Shown here in pieces: positions 24,431-33,579 of a DNA stretch of 46,449 nucleotides. The stretch's first letter is position 1. The number at the start of each line of letters is the position of its first letter. The notes beneath the pieces were generated by a model. The model saw only the letters and a program-made list of their open reading frames with translations, did no database searches and was not told the DNA's origin. This stretch comes from Clostridiales bacterium (GTDB lineage Bacteria > Bacillota > Clostridia > Clostridiales > Oxobacteraceae), in assembly GCA_030016385.1 (NCBI GenBank), contig JASEJN010000020.1, positions 1-46,449 on the forward strand. The letters are read 5' to 3'. The position numbers and the translations under genes are program-made.

Positions 24431-25106
24431 TTTTTTCACCTGCTTTTATATTGAGATAAGATTTTATGTATTGGTAACTTTTACCTGATAATATCAGCAT
24501 CAACGCCAAAAGATATCTTCGCCATTTCTCTATTTTTTTTCTTTTTGTATTCGTCAGACTTACAATTTGATTTACAGGCAATTGTTTTTTTCTTTTTATA
24601 TATTCCATTATCATATTATTTTTTGTACATAAAAAGGCTATGTTCAAAAGCATATTCCTCGTATCCTCATGTGAGGGAGAAGATTTAACCAGCATTTCAA
24701 AGCTCAGCCCATATTCTTTAAGTTCATTTGAAAGCATCATTATTTCTTCCGCTCTGTTTTTATTTTCAATACCCTTTTCATATTCGCTAACAGAGATTTT
24801 TAAATCAATACATTCCTTTTTTTCATTCTGGTCCTCAAACTCAAGAACAGGTATATTTTTATTTTTCCTAAAGTAATCTATAAGAGAATTTTTTATCACT
24901 ATACCCGCATAGCTGTAAAAATTACCCTTGGAATTATTGAACGTATCGCATGCCTTGTTAAATGCCATAAGTGATATACTTAGCTCATCATCATTATTCC
25001 AATCAAGTTTCCTTTTGCATATGTGCTCCGTGCAGGCGTATATAAATCCTTTATTTTCTTCAATAAATGCATTTCTGTTTTCTGGGTCAAGAATGCTCAA
25101 ATTCAT
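24423..25106 (-). CDS. sigI: RNA polymerase sigma factor SigI
   Basis: A 227-residue sigma-70-like factor with region 2 (FIEENKGFIYACTEHIC, then DELSISLMAFNKACDTFNNSKGNFYSYAGIVIKNSLIDYFRKN, about 15-80) and the SigI C-terminal region (QIVSLTNTKRKKIEKWRRYLLALMLILS). I prefer the ATG at 25106 with GAGGCAGGTG upstream; a TTG at 25145 would add 13 residues. SigI controls heat or envelope genes in Bacillus and cellulosome or cell-wall genes in clostridia. It forms an operon with rsgI. No clear SigI-type promoter was found upstream, where a TATAAT with a weak -35 sits near 25200. Confidence 0.92.
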   Translation of the reverse strand: MNLSILDPENRNAFIEENKGFIYACTEHICKRKLDWNNDDELSISLMAFNKACDTFNNSKGNFYSYAGIVIKNSLIDYFRKNKNIPVLEFEDQNEKKECIDLKISVSEYEKGIENKNRAEEIMMLSNELKEYGLSFEMLVKSSPSHEDTRNMLLNIAFLCTKNNMIMEYIKRKKQLPVNQIVSLTNTKRKKIEKWRRYLLALMLILSGKSYQYIKSYLNIKAGEKND

Positions 25107-25268
25107 TAAAACACCTGCCTCTATATCTATATTACGTACATTCAAAGCAAATTAAGGGGGGCTTTTAGATTTTCGGTACAAGTACTCAATATATATTATT
25201 ATATCATTACAATCCATTGGAATGTATATTTTACTTCGATTGCTGTAAAAATGCTCATAATAAACAAA

Positions 25269-25295
25269 AATAGGGAGCATAATATGCACCCTATT
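25269..25295 (-). terminator. Intrinsic terminator of the coiled-coil protein gene
   Basis: AATAGGG/CCCTATT and GCATA/TATGC stems separated by one T-T mismatch, followed on the minus strand by TTTGTTT. Confidence 0.7.
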
Positions 25296-25308
25296 TCGAC
25301 CCTTTATG

Positions 25309-26106
25309 TTAGTTGGTGGCAACAACTGAACTGCCGGTTGAAGGAGCAGTCGCCGGAGCCTGTCTTAGTACTTTCAATACATCCTCTAAATCTAAATTCA
25401 GTTTGACAAGTGCATTAAACCTCTGTGACATCCTTTGAATCACTTTATCCAATGAACTCAGGGCATTATTGAAATCTTTTTTATTGAGTTTTCCCTGCGT
25501 ATCCGATATCAGATCTTTATATGAAGCCGTTCCTTCAATATTGTTAATGTCCGTCTTCAATATCTGGGCCTTTGACAATAAAGTGCTCAACATGTCGCTT
25601 GTAAGCGTCTTTTTACCCGATTTAATATCATTCAATATCGATTCAAGTTCAGTTTTCTTTTGCTGAAGAAGCTGCTTTTGCTCTTTTATCTTTTCCTGAA
25701 GCTGTTTCATTGTTTCATGCTTTGCCTTGATTTGATTTTTAAAATCTTCTATCTGCTTCTTTTTTTCTTCATTTTGCTTTTCGATTATTTCTTTTTTGGC
25801 CTGTTCTTGTTCATTTTTAATGAGCTTGCCGGTTTTCCCAAACAAAACATCATGTAATTTTTCAACGGTTTGTTTTATTTGAATACCCTGTACCGCTTTT
25901 TTTCTATTGAGTTTTATGCCATTTGTTTTATTCTTTGGGTATGCAAAAACATTATGTAATTTTTTAACGGTTTGTTTTATCTTGATACCTTGTGATGATT
26001 TTTTTGTATTGCCTTTTATTCCACATGTTTTATCCTTTGCGTATGCAGCTGTCGGCAATACCAATAAAACAGACAATATTACCGCAATAATCCTTTTATT
26101 TTTCAT
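25309..26106 (-). CDS. Secreted coiled-coil protein with duplicated N-terminal motif
   Basis: The 265-residue protein has a signal peptide (about 1-23, ending AAYA). It then has two tandem copies of a 35-residue motif, CGIKGNTKKSSQGIKIKQTV..KLHNV and NGIKLNRKKAVQGIQIKQTV..KLHDV. A long Lys/Glu/Gln-rich coiled coil follows (about 98-170), then a helical region and a Thr/Ser/Ala tail. GGAGG precedes the ATG. It lies 15 nt after the lipoprotein gene and ends at a terminator, so the two form an operon. The domain is not recognised; a cell-envelope role is inferred from secretion and nearby sigI-rsgI. Confidence 0.8.
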   Translation of the reverse strand: MKNKRIIAVILSVLLVLPTAAYAKDKTCGIKGNTKKSSQGIKIKQTVKKLHNVFAYPKNKTNGIKLNRKKAVQGIQIKQTVEKLHDVLFGKTGKLIKNEQEQAKKEIIEKQNEEKKKQIEDFKNQIKAKHETMKQLQEKIKEQKQLLQQKKTELESILNDIKSGKKTLTSDMLSTLLSKAQILKTDINNIEGTASYKDLISDTQGKLNKKDFNNALSSLDKVIQRMSQRFNALVKLNLDLEDVLKVLRQAPATAPSTGSSVVATN

Positions 26107-26121
26107 ATATTATACCTCCAT

Positions 26122-26439
26122 TTAATTAAGCGGACTTAAATCTATATCTTTAAAATCATCAGTGGATTTTAAAGAATCTTCTATCCCACTTGTAATCGAA
26201 TCAAATTTTTTATCGATCTGCGATTTTTGAGCAGCATTCAGTTCAGATGCAGAATCGCTTTTTTCAGTTTTAGAACTGGTACTCTTATCATCACCTCTCT
26301 TGTCTTGCGAAACTTCAGACTTGTTTATGGTGTTTTTTGAATCATCATTTTTGTATTTTTGATTATTCAAGTTTTTTCCACGGCATCCCGATAATAGAAA
26401 CATCAATGCTATGAATACTAAAATGATCTTGAATTTCAA
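26122..26439 (-). CDS. Small hydrophilic lipoprotein
   Basis: A TTG start at 26439, preceded by GGAGG at 7 nt, gives a 105-residue protein. Its short signal peptide ends in a lipobox (FLLSGC, Cys near residue 19). The mature part is Lys/Asp/Ser-rich and probably disordered, with a short C-terminal helix (KFDSITSGIEDSLKS). An ATG 10 codons upstream would swallow the ribosome binding site. No family recognised. Operon partner of the secreted coiled-coil protein. Confidence 0.75.
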   Translation of the reverse strand: MKFKIILVFIALMFLLSGCRGKNLNNQKYKNDDSKNTINKSEVSQDKRGDDKSTSSKTEKSDSASELNAAQKSQIDKKFDSITSGIEDSLKSTDDFKDIDLSPLN

Positions 26440-26607
26440 GCTAAAACCTCCTTTTTTAATCTCATTCATTTTTATATACGCTTGTAATATTTATTTTCAG
26501 GGGGTACTTATAAAAAATGGATAATATACTCGTTTACGACATTGAATCTGTGATAGAATGATGTTAAATAAGCACTGAATATTATTTTTAAAAGGAGAGA
26601 TTGAACT

Positions 26608-27180
26608 ATGGATGTATATGAAGCTATCTTAAAGAGAAGAGCTATTCGGAAGTTCAAACAGGACAAGATAAAAATAGATGTACTTAAAAAGATAATCAAT
26701 GCTGCAAGATTGGCTCCTCAAGGATCTAATATGCAGCCGATGAAATATATCATAGTCTATGAAAAACAGACAGTAGACAAAATATTCGAAACAACAGCCT
26801 GGGCAGGTTATATAAGACCGCAGGCGGATCCTAAAGAAGGGGAAAGGCCTACTGCATATATCGCCGTCTTAGCTGATACAGAAATAAAAAAATCCGGTTA
26901 TGATACAGATGCAGGTGCTGCAGTAGAAAATATGCTTTTAGCTGCCGCCGGGGAGGGAATAGGAAGCTGCTGGCTTGGCGCTATAAACAGGGACAGGATA
27001 AGACAGATACTATCCATCCCTGAAAGATATCGGATCCATACTTTGGTTGCCCTTGGCTATCCTGCTGAACATCCTGTTTCTGAAGATGAAAACGGCTCAA
27101 TAAAATATTACAAAGATGAAAACGGGGTACTACATGTCCCAAAGAGGAAGTTAAACGATATCATATTAGATATCAAATGA
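26608..27180 (+). CDS. Nitroreductase family protein (FMN)
   Basis: A 190-residue flavoprotein of the nitroreductase superfamily. The N-terminal RRAIRKFKQDKI supplies the FMN phosphate-binding Arg/Lys (about 10-20), APQGSNMQPMKYIIV is the FMN-binding helix region (about 35-50), and GAAVENMLLAAAGEGIGSCWLGA (about 110-132) is the conserved core. The ATG has AAGGAGAG upstream. Reduces nitro compounds, quinones or flavins with NAD(P)H; the natural substrate is unknown. Monocistronic. Confidence 0.92.
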   Translation: MDVYEAILKRRAIRKFKQDKIKIDVLKKIINAARLAPQGSNMQPMKYIIVYEKQTVDKIFETTAWAGYIRPQADPKEGERPTAYIAVLADTEIKKSGYDTDAGAAVENMLLAAAGEGIGSCWLGAINRDRIRQILSIPERYRIHTLVALGYPAEHPVSEDENGSIKYYKDENGVLHVPKRKLNDIILDIK

Positions 27181-27189
27181 TCCACGTTT

Positions 27190-27942
27190 TCAGACGGCAA
27201 TACTCTTTAATTCATCCGGATTTATATACGATGCCGCCTCAGTATCCATTATTACGATGACATTATTATGAAGATAAAGCATCGATGCGGGCACCTTAGT
27301 GTTCACTACCGGTTTTATAAGCTTTGCCATTATCGGTGCTTTATCCGGCCCGGATGATAGAAGTATTATTTTTCTCGATTTCATAATCGTACCAAGCCCC
27401 ATTGTAATGGCAAAACGCGGCACGTCGTCATAAGAATCAAAAAATCTTGAATTTGCCCGTATGGTATCTTCTGTAAGCTTTGTCATATGCGTTCCAACCA
27501 TCAAAGCGCTTCCGGGCTCATTGAATCCTATATGTCCGTTTCTGCCGATTCCAAGCACCTGAAGGTCTATTCCTCCAGCATTCTCAATGGCTTTATCGTA
27601 ATTCTTGCATTCGATTTCCACATTTTTGCATAATCCATCTGGTATATGGATGTTTTTTTTATCTATATTTATATGGCTGAACAAATTTACATCCATAAAA
27701 TACCTGTAACTTTGGGGATGAACCGGCGGCAATCCATAATATTCATCCAGGTTGAATGTTTTTATATTCGAAAAGTCCAACCCCTTGTCGTATTCCTCAA
27801 CAAGTTTTCGGTACATGCCAATCGGCGTGCTTCCTGTCGCAAGTCCTAAAACACTGTCTCTCTTATCATTTAGCTGATCTTTTATAATCTTTGCTCCGAT
27901 GCTGCTCAATTCATCATAATCCTTTGCAATAATAAATTTCAT
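27190..27942 (-). CDS. nagB: Glucosamine-6-phosphate deaminase
   Basis: Converts glucosamine-6-P to fructose-6-P and ammonia, the last committed step of amino-sugar use. The protein, about 250 residues, has the substrate-binding LGLATGSTPIGMYRKL, FNLDEYYGL (catalytic Asp near 70), the general GRNGHIGFNEPGS (Asp/His catalytic region, about 134-146) and a final SMLYLHNNVIVIMD. The ATG at 27942 has AGGAG 9 nt upstream; the ATG at 27951 overlaps that site. It follows nagR by 5 nt. No nagA (GlcNAc-6-P deacetylase) is present in the window. Confidence 0.94.
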   Translation of the reverse strand: MKFIIAKDYDELSSIGAKIIKDQLNDKRDSVLGLATGSTPIGMYRKLVEEYDKGLDFSNIKTFNLDEYYGLPPVHPQSYRYFMDVNLFSHINIDKKNIHIPDGLCKNVEIECKNYDKAIENAGGIDLQVLGIGRNGHIGFNEPGSALMVGTHMTKLTEDTIRANSRFFDSYDDVPRFAITMGLGTIMKSRKIILLSSGPDKAPIMAKLIKPVVNTKVPASMLYLHNNVIVIMDTEAASYINPDELKSIAV

Positions 27943-27947
27943 AGTGC

Positions 27948-28670
27948 TCATCTCCTGTAAATGTTTACATTGAAAACATATTTATCAGATCTATAAAGGG
28001 ATTCTTCATAATATAAATTCAAACCCTTATCGGTAACATGCACAGCCGTAACTTTAAGTATAGGCGCAGGCTCTTTAAGGTTAAAGAGCTTCAACTCGTC
28101 TGGCCCTGTTATTACAGCCTCCAGAGTGGTTTTTACATGATCTATGCTGTAATCATATTTATCTTTTAAAAGCTTATATACAGAACCCTTAAAATCGTCT
28201 TTTTTTATATTTCCTATATACTTTACGGGTATATACATTTCTTCTACGCCTATTATCATTTTCTCAATCGTCCTGAATCTTTGGATATAATAAACATCCT
28301 CGTAATTATCGAGTCCCAGTCTCTCCATTACGCTCATATCGGCAACCTCTATTTCAAAGTTTTTCACGATATTGCATGCCTCAAGTCCCTGATTTAGCGC
28401 TGCCTCGGTAAAGCTCATGGCATCCGATTGCTCAATCCTCTGCTCTCTTACAAACGTTCCCTTTCCTTTTTCTCTATAGAGTATCCCTTCGCTCACAAGC
28501 TCATTCAATGCCTGACGTATGGTCATCCTGCTTACTCCAAACATTTCCGAAAGCTCCCTCTCGCTCGAAATAGGCGAATCAGGAAGCCATTCGCCTTTTT
28601 TTATCCTGTTTAATATAATCTGCTTTAGCTGAAAGTATATGGGGATAGGGCTTTTCTTATTTATCTCCAT
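27948..28670 (-). CDS. nagR: GntR/HutC family regulator (NagR/YvoA/DasR type)
   Basis: A 240-residue repressor with an N-terminal winged helix (about 5-72, SERELSEMFGVSRMTIRQALNELVSEGILYREKGKGTFV) and a C-terminal UTRA effector domain. Relatives next to nagB bind GlcN-6-P or GlcNAc-6-P. The ATG at 28670 has GGGGTGG 5 nt upstream. Its own promoter contains a candidate operator over the -35 box, implying autoregulation and control of nagB in the same transcript. Confidence 0.92.
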   Translation of the reverse strand: MEINKKSPIPIYFQLKQIILNRIKKGEWLPDSPISSERELSEMFGVSRMTIRQALNELVSEGILYREKGKGTFVREQRIEQSDAMSFTEAALNQGLEACNIVKNFEIEVADMSVMERLGLDNYEDVYYIQRFRTIEKMIIGVEEMYIPVKYIGNIKKDDFKGSVYKLLKDKYDYSIDHVKTTLEAVITGPDELKLFNLKEPAPILKVTAVHVTDKGLNLYYEESLYRSDKYVFNVNIYRR

Positions 28671-28690
28671 CATTACCACCCCTTATATAT

Positions 28691-28724
28691 ATTATAATGT
28701 ATAGTGTTATAGTTGTCTATACCA
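28691..28724 (-). promoter_or_regulatory. nagR-nagB promoter with overlapping DasR/NagR-type operator
   Basis: TAGACA (28714-28719), 17-nt spacer and TATAAT (28691-28696) on the minus strand. TGGTATAGACAA (28713-28724), which covers the -35 box, resembles the DasR/YvoA half-site TGGTCTAGACCA. Operator assignment is an inference. Confidence 0.6.
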
Positions 28725-28827
28725 GTTGTGAATAATCTCCGATTCCTAATATGGGATACATCCTTCAATCGCTGCGAAAATGCTGACCAGAAAAAATGAG
28801 CTGGGAAAAACACAGATTTGAATAATA

Positions 28828-30141
28828 TTATTTCAATGTTCTAAGGAGGGCATTGATCTCGCCGTTTATCTTTTTTACATCTACGGAACCGATCAAATTA
28901 TCGTTTATATTGTATTTTCGCTTTAAACTGAGTATCCTGTAAACACTTTCATCAACTCTGGCTTTGCTTATGGTGCCCTTTGAAACTGCGCTTTTGAGCG
29001 CGGTTATGACGGCGACTTCATTATCATGTCCATGGCAGACGAGTATTATATCGCACCCTGCATTTACAGATTTAACGGCCGCACTTCTTATATCATAGTT
29101 TTTAGTAATCGCACCCATCGTCATATCGTCCGTAATTATGACCCCTGTATATTTAAGATAATTTCTCAAAATACCGGTTATGATAGATTTTGACATTGAA
29201 GACGGATAATCGGCATCTATCTTGGGAAACAATATATGCGCCGCCATCACCCCGTCAACACCATTTTTTATCGATTCCTGAAATGGAATAAGTTCAAAAC
29301 TTTTAAGCTTATCCAAGCTGTGATTTACTGAAGGGAGCCCTATATGCGAATCGACAAAAGTATCACCATGCCCCGGAAAATGCTTTACAACGGAGATTAC
29401 ATTTTGAGACTTTAAACCTTTGACAGTCTGAATGCCGAGTTTTGTAACAATATTTGCATTTGCTCCAAAGGATCTGTCCCCTATTACAGGATTTTCAGGG
29501 TTGCTGTTTATGTCGAGGACCGGGGCAAAGTCCATATTAAATCCAAATGATTTTATCTTATGCGCTATTGCAACTCCCACCTTATATGAAAAAGCGGCAT
29601 TATTGGCTCTGCCGATTGTACTGTTGGGGGGAAAATTTGCAAATTCTGCGGGCATTCTGCTTATTCTTCCTCCTTCTTCATCTACAGAAATGAACAGGGG
29701 AATTTTATTCTTTGAATTCGCCTTTTTTAATGAATTTAATAATCCGAGGAGCTGGCTCGTATTTTTTACATTTTGACTCAGCACAATAAAACCGCCGACA
29801 TGGTAGCTGTTTATCATCTTCAATGCATTGCCGTCTGCAGTATATGAATCTATACCTGTTATAACCATCTGACCTAATTTTTCGTCTAACGTCATACTAT
29901 CTAATTGTTTCTTTACAGGATCCGTGCCATTGGTTTTCGGCTGTATTTTATTTTCGTTATTGCCATTGGTGCTCTGCTTTGGCGGCACCGTATTATTATC
30001 TTTTGCATTATCACTTGACGAGGGATTTTTGCCCTGCGGTCCTAGTATCTTTCTATTGCCTTTAATATTTCTTATCAGACTGCATCCTGATAAAAAGATA
30101 AATGCTGTTATTATGAATAATGCTATCAATTTTCTAGTCAT
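28828..30141 (-). CDS. nagZ: Beta-N-acetylhexosaminidase lipoprotein, GH3 (NagZ type)
   Basis: Cleaves terminal beta-GlcNAc from muropeptides or chito-oligosaccharides. The 437-residue protein has a lipobox (FIFLSGC, Cys about 20), a linker, then a single GH3 barrel. It shows ISVDEEGGRISRMP, VVKHFPGHGDTFVDSH (catalytic Asp-His region of NagZ enzymes) and the nucleophile Asp in IITDDMTMGAI. Being a lipoprotein, it acts outside the membrane, unlike the cytoplasmic E. coli NagZ. GGAGGAG precedes the ATG. Located upstream of nagR-nagB in the same direction, forming a small peptidoglycan amino-sugar recycling locus. Confidence 0.92.
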   Translation of the reverse strand: MTRKLIALFIITAFIFLSGCSLIRNIKGNRKILGPQGKNPSSSDNAKDNNTVPPKQSTNGNNENKIQPKTNGTDPVKKQLDSMTLDEKLGQMVITGIDSYTADGNALKMINSYHVGGFIVLSQNVKNTSQLLGLLNSLKKANSKNKIPLFISVDEEGGRISRMPAEFANFPPNSTIGRANNAAFSYKVGVAIAHKIKSFGFNMDFAPVLDINSNPENPVIGDRSFGANANIVTKLGIQTVKGLKSQNVISVVKHFPGHGDTFVDSHIGLPSVNHSLDKLKSFELIPFQESIKNGVDGVMAAHILFPKIDADYPSSMSKSIITGILRNYLKYTGVIITDDMTMGAITKNYDIRSAAVKSVNAGCDIILVCHGHDNEVAVITALKSAVSKGTISKARVDESVYRILSLKRKYNINDNLIGSVDVKKINGEINALLRTLK

Positions 30142-30300
30142 TTAAACTCCTCCAAGCTTTTAGATAATCATTAATCTCTGTTTAATATGCGACTGCTGTA
30201 ACTAAAATATAAAATAAAGCAATCTGATTATAGCATAAGCTATTTTGATAAATCTATTATATAATATATTCATAGTGATAAATTATCGGGAGGTGTTAAA

Positions 30301-31086
30301 ATGGCATTTATCGAATGTCATTTCTTTTCAGATGTACTAGGAGTTTCAGCATCTATAAGCGTTTTACTGCCGCAGGAGGCTAAGCAGCAGATAGGGATGG
30401 AGGGATCTTCAAGGAAGGGTAACTATCCCACTCTTTATCTTCTCCACGGCCTTTCGGACGATCACACAATATGGATGAGAAGAACATCCATAGAAAGATA
30501 TGTATCGGATATGGGACTTGCAGTTGTCATGCCCGAAGTAGGAAGAAGCTTTTATACCGATATGAAAAGGGGGTATAATTATTTTACCTACATAACGGAA
30601 GAACTTCCTAAGGTGGCACGCTCATTCTTCCACCTTTCAGACAGACGTGAGGATAATTTTATAGCCGGTCTATCCATGGGAGGGTACGGTGCATTTAAAA
30701 TTGCACTCAGCTGCCCTGAAAAATATGCCGCGGCAGCAAGCCTCTCAGGTGTCCTTGACATAACCGCCATCAACATGAGAAACGATATACAAAGCCGTTC
30801 AGAAGCTGAGAACGTATTTGGAGACTTGAATAATCTTAAAGACAGTAAAAATGATGTTCTGTACCTTGCTAAAAAATTAGACTCATCCGATGGGCCAAAA
30901 CCTATGCTTTACCAGGCCTGTGGAACTGAAGACCCTCTGTATGAAAACAATCAGACTTTTAGAAATGCCATCAAGGATTTAAGCTACGATTATACGTATG
31001 AGGAAGGTCCCGGCACGCATGAATGGGGTTTCTGGGACTCCTATATACAAAAAGTCTTGAAATGGCTTCCTCTGAAAAATTGCTAA
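30301..31086 (+). CDS. Alpha/beta-hydrolase esterase (esterase D/FrmB-like)
   Basis: A 261-residue esterase of the putative-esterase (PF00756-like) group. It has an oxyanion-region [18 protein letters not shown], the nucleophile Ser in [11 protein letters not shown] (about 122-132), an Asp near TEDPLY and the catalytic His in [11 protein letters not shown] (about 239-249). Similar clostridial enzymes are acetyl or tributyrin esterases. No signal peptide. GGGAGGTG precedes the ATG. Acts alone in this window; substrate unknown. Confidence 0.9.
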   Translation: MAFIECHFFSDVLGVSASISVLLPQEAKQQIGMEGSSRKGNYPTLYLLHGLSDDHTIWMRRTSIERYVSDMGLAVVMPEVGRSFYTDMKRGYNYFTYITEELPKVARSFFHLSDRREDNFIAGLSMGGYGAFKIALSCPEKYAAAASLSGVLDITAINMRNDIQSRSEAENVFGDLNNLKDSKNDVLYLAKKLDSSDGPKPMLYQACGTEDPLYENNQTFRNAIKDLSYDYTYEEGPGTHEWGFWDSYIQKVLKWLPLKNC

Positions 31087-31113
31087 GATAAGCAAAAAAT
31101 CTGTTCAATTTTG

Positions 31114-31315
31114 GGTATGCATATTTTTATTTGAAGAATATTATTCAATCGCTAAGTTCTAAGTATATAGAGTCTGTAAACTTGTTCAGGGCAGAATCAA
31201 AACCCAACTAAGTTCAAATATTGATTCTGCTTATCCTGAACATGCGTTAACAGACTCTAAAGACTTTCCGCTAATTGCTCTTTCCATAATATTCTTCAAA
31301 TAATTTTGATACACC
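31114..31315. repeat. Inverted-repeat element, family 2
   Basis: About 200 bp flanked by ends sharing ATTTGAAGAATATTAT in opposite orientation, each preceded by GGTATG or GGTGTAT at the outer edge. A second inner pair of arms also matches (AGAGTCTGT, GTTCAGG and AGAATCAA, inverted). No coding capacity. It fills the gap between the esterase and ABC-F genes. A solo end occurs at 42032-42062. Confidence 0.65.
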
Positions 31316-31352
31316 CCGATTACGAGCGGATTTTTTTGCATGGCTAAATATT

Positions 31353-33239
31353 TTAAATGGTACTATCCCATGCTGCATATAATTTGTCGATTCTATTTAA
31401 CAGGTCGTTATATTCACGATATTTTTCAGGATCCGTCCCGCTATCAAATGACCGCTCCATATCCTTTGCCATCTTTTCAAGCCTCATTATTTCCCATTCT
31501 ATATTATCGCCGTCTATCTTTGTACCATCGCTTTTTATCTTTTCGCTCACATTTTCCTTTTTCCATTTTCCCTGTTTGTGAATCGTCCTGTCATCCGAAT
31601 TATAAGCCTTATCTTTCATCTGCCTGTAATGCTCATAGTTTCCCTCATATGAATTTATCCTGCATCCCGATATTTCAAGTATCCTGTTTACACAACTGTT
31701 CAGAAAATATCTGTCGTGGGTCACCGCAATAACAGTGCCTTTAAATTCTAAAAGTGCAGACTCTAATGCTTCCCTTGCGGCTATGTCCAGGTGATTTGTG
31801 GGCTCATCAAGTATAAGGCATGTAGGCTCGCCGAGCATTATACACGCAAGATACAGCCTTACTCTTTCTCCGCCACTTAAAACGCCGATACTCTTTTTTG
31901 TATCATCGCCATAAAACTGAAACCTCGACAGATAATCCAAAGCCTCGGATTGCAGCATTTCTTTCTGGGCCATTATTTCATCCACGACAGTTCTGTTCTC
32001 ATCCTTAAAAGAAATCTCCTGTCCCATGTATGAATATTTGACCCATTCACCCAACCTTACATAGCCTTTGTAATCCTTATCATTTCCAAGCAGTATATTT
32101 ATAAGCGTAGTCTTACCGCATCCATTCGGTCCGATTATTCCTACCCTTTCACCGCCTCTTATGCAAAACTCCGCATTTTTGAATAAATCCACGTCTTTGA
32201 AACTCTTGAAAAGACCTCTTACTTCTGCAATATCCTTGCTTGTATGGTCAACTTTTTTAAATGCTATCTTCGGCGGATTTTTTTTATATAAATGGTTTCT
32301 CTGCTTCATTTCCTTCAAGTCTTTGAGTCTTTCTTCATTCCTTTTTTGCGTTATATGCTCCCGGCTTTTCCATGCGCTTATTCTTCCCATGCTTTTAAGT
32401 CTCTGTACAACTTCGTTATCCCTTTTGATTTGTATCTCAAGCCTCTTCTGTTCCTTTAAAAGATAATCCTTCATAATCCCCTTTTGTTCCATAAAATTAG
32501 TGTAGTTACCAGCCCTTTCGGTTATGCACCCATTTACAAGCTCAGCTACCCTTGTTGCGACATGGTCCAAAAAATACCTGTCATGGGATACTACAATAAC
32601 TCCGCCGCTAAATTTACAAAGGAAGCCTTCAAGCCACTCGCAAGCGCCAATATCCAAATGATTTGTGGGCTCATCGAGTATTATAAGGTCCGGCTTAGTC
32701 AGCAGCATCCTGGCTATCGCGACACGCATCTTTTCGCCGCCGCTGAGTTTGCAAATGGGAATAGTAAGAGCCTCTTCCCGTATGTCCATCCCAAAGAGTA
32801 TTTTTTTTATTTCCGTTTCGGCATTATATCCATCGATGGCTTCAAATCTTGAAGTAAGCTTTGCATATTCATCAAGCAACGTCTTCTGCTCATTTTTATC
32901 GGCTGGGGAAAGGTTCGACATCTTCATCTCAAGCTGTCTCATTTTCTTTTCCATACCCATCACATTCTTGCAATATATGGCTGTTTCCCCATTATCATCG
33001 TTTATAATATCATTCACGCTTTGCGAAAGATAGCCGACTTTTATATTGCGGGCGATCGAAACATTTCCGCTGTCACAGGATTCCAAGCCGACAGCTATTT
33101 TAAGGAGTGTGGATTTCCCCGAACCATTCGGTCCGATCAACGCAAGCCTTTCTCCCTTTTCCACTTTCAGGGTTACTCCGTTCAATACTGTCCTCATTTT
33201 AAATTCCTTAGTAATATTTTCCATTAATAATAAACTCAT
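31353..33239 (-). CDS. ABC-F family ATPase (ribosome protection type)
   Basis: A 628-residue soluble protein with two ABC domains and no membrane segment. The first has Walker A GPNGSGKST and signature LSGGEKMRVAIA, the second GPNGCGKTT and LSGGERVRLYLA; both have LDEPTNHLD. A charged inter-domain linker (about 230-320) and a C-terminal helical extension are present. ABC-F proteins act on ribosomes; some protect against macrolide, lincosamide, streptogramin or pleuromutilin drugs. The ATG at 33239 has AGGATGG at 4 nt. A long leader with a short upstream ORF and several hairpins favours drug-inducible expression. Resistance spectrum unknown. Confidence 0.9.
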   Translation of the reverse strand: MSLLLMENITKEFKMRTVLNGVTLKVEKGERLALIGPNGSGKSTLLKIAVGLESCDSGNVSIARNIKVGYLSQSVNDIINDDNGETAIYCKNVMGMEKKMRQLEMKMSNLSPADKNEQKTLLDEYAKLTSRFEAIDGYNAETEIKKILFGMDIREEALTIPICKLSGGEKMRVAIARMLLTKPDLIILDEPTNHLDIGACEWLEGFLCKFSGGVIVVSHDRYFLDHVATRVAELVNGCITERAGNYTNFMEQKGIMKDYLLKEQKRLEIQIKRDNEVVQRLKSMGRISAWKSREHITQKRNEERLKDLKEMKQRNHLYKKNPPKIAFKKVDHTSKDIAEVRGLFKSFKDVDLFKNAEFCIRGGERVGIIGPNGCGKTTLINILLGNDKDYKGYVRLGEWVKYSYMGQEISFKDENRTVVDEIMAQKEMLQSEALDYLSRFQFYGDDTKKSIGVLSGGERVRLYLACIMLGEPTCLILDEPTNHLDIAAREALESALLEFKGTVIAVTHDRYFLNSCVNRILEISGCRINSYEGNYEHYRQMKDKAYNSDDRTIHKQGKWKKENVSEKIKSDGTKIDGDNIEWEIMRLEKMAKDMERSFDSGTDPEKYREYNDLLNRIDKLYAAWDSTI

Positions 33240-33266
33240 TTTACCATCCTCCCGACTTTTAAAAGT

Positions 33267-33295
33267 AAAAGGCCGCAAGCATGCTGCGACCTTTT
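33267..33295 (-). promoter_or_regulatory. Leader hairpin close to the ABC-F start
   Basis: An 11-bp stem (AAAAGGTCGCA with TGCGGCCTTTT, one U-G pair) ends 28 nt before the ABC-F ATG. It is weakly T-rich afterwards. It may act as a terminator or sequester the ribosome binding site region. Confidence 0.6.
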
Positions 33296-33320
33296 ATACA
33301 AAAAGGATAGTAAAATATAA

Positions 33321-33355
33321 AAAGCCGCAGAAAGAGTGATACTTTCCGCAGCTTT
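33321..33355 (-). terminator. Attenuator-type terminator in the ABC-F leader
   Basis: AAAGCTGCGGAAAG pairs with CTTTCTGCGGCTTT (two wobble pairs) and is followed by TTTTATATTTT on the minus strand, about 80 nt upstream of the ABC-F gene. Confidence 0.75.
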
Positions 33356-33470
33356 AATTCATAGATAACAACACTCATTATATATAGCAATCCTCAAATG
33401 AGTATAATAAATAAACCAAATACAGCACGCATTCGATTACCTGAAGTTGCCAAAAAACAAACCTAATAAA

Positions 33471-33492
33471 GCCCTTGCATTTTTATAAGGGC
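33471..33492 (-). terminator. Weak terminator-like hairpin after the leader ORF
   Basis: GCCCTT/AAGGGC (6 bp) with a 10-nt loop, followed by TTTATT. It lies about 90 nt downstream of the leader peptide stop. Confidence 0.45.
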
Positions 33493-33579
33493 AAATAAAA
33501 TTTTTTAAGCTTATCTGGCACCGGCTACTTCCTGTAATCAAGCTCCGGACAAAGCATCACCGATTTTTTTCATGCTCTG

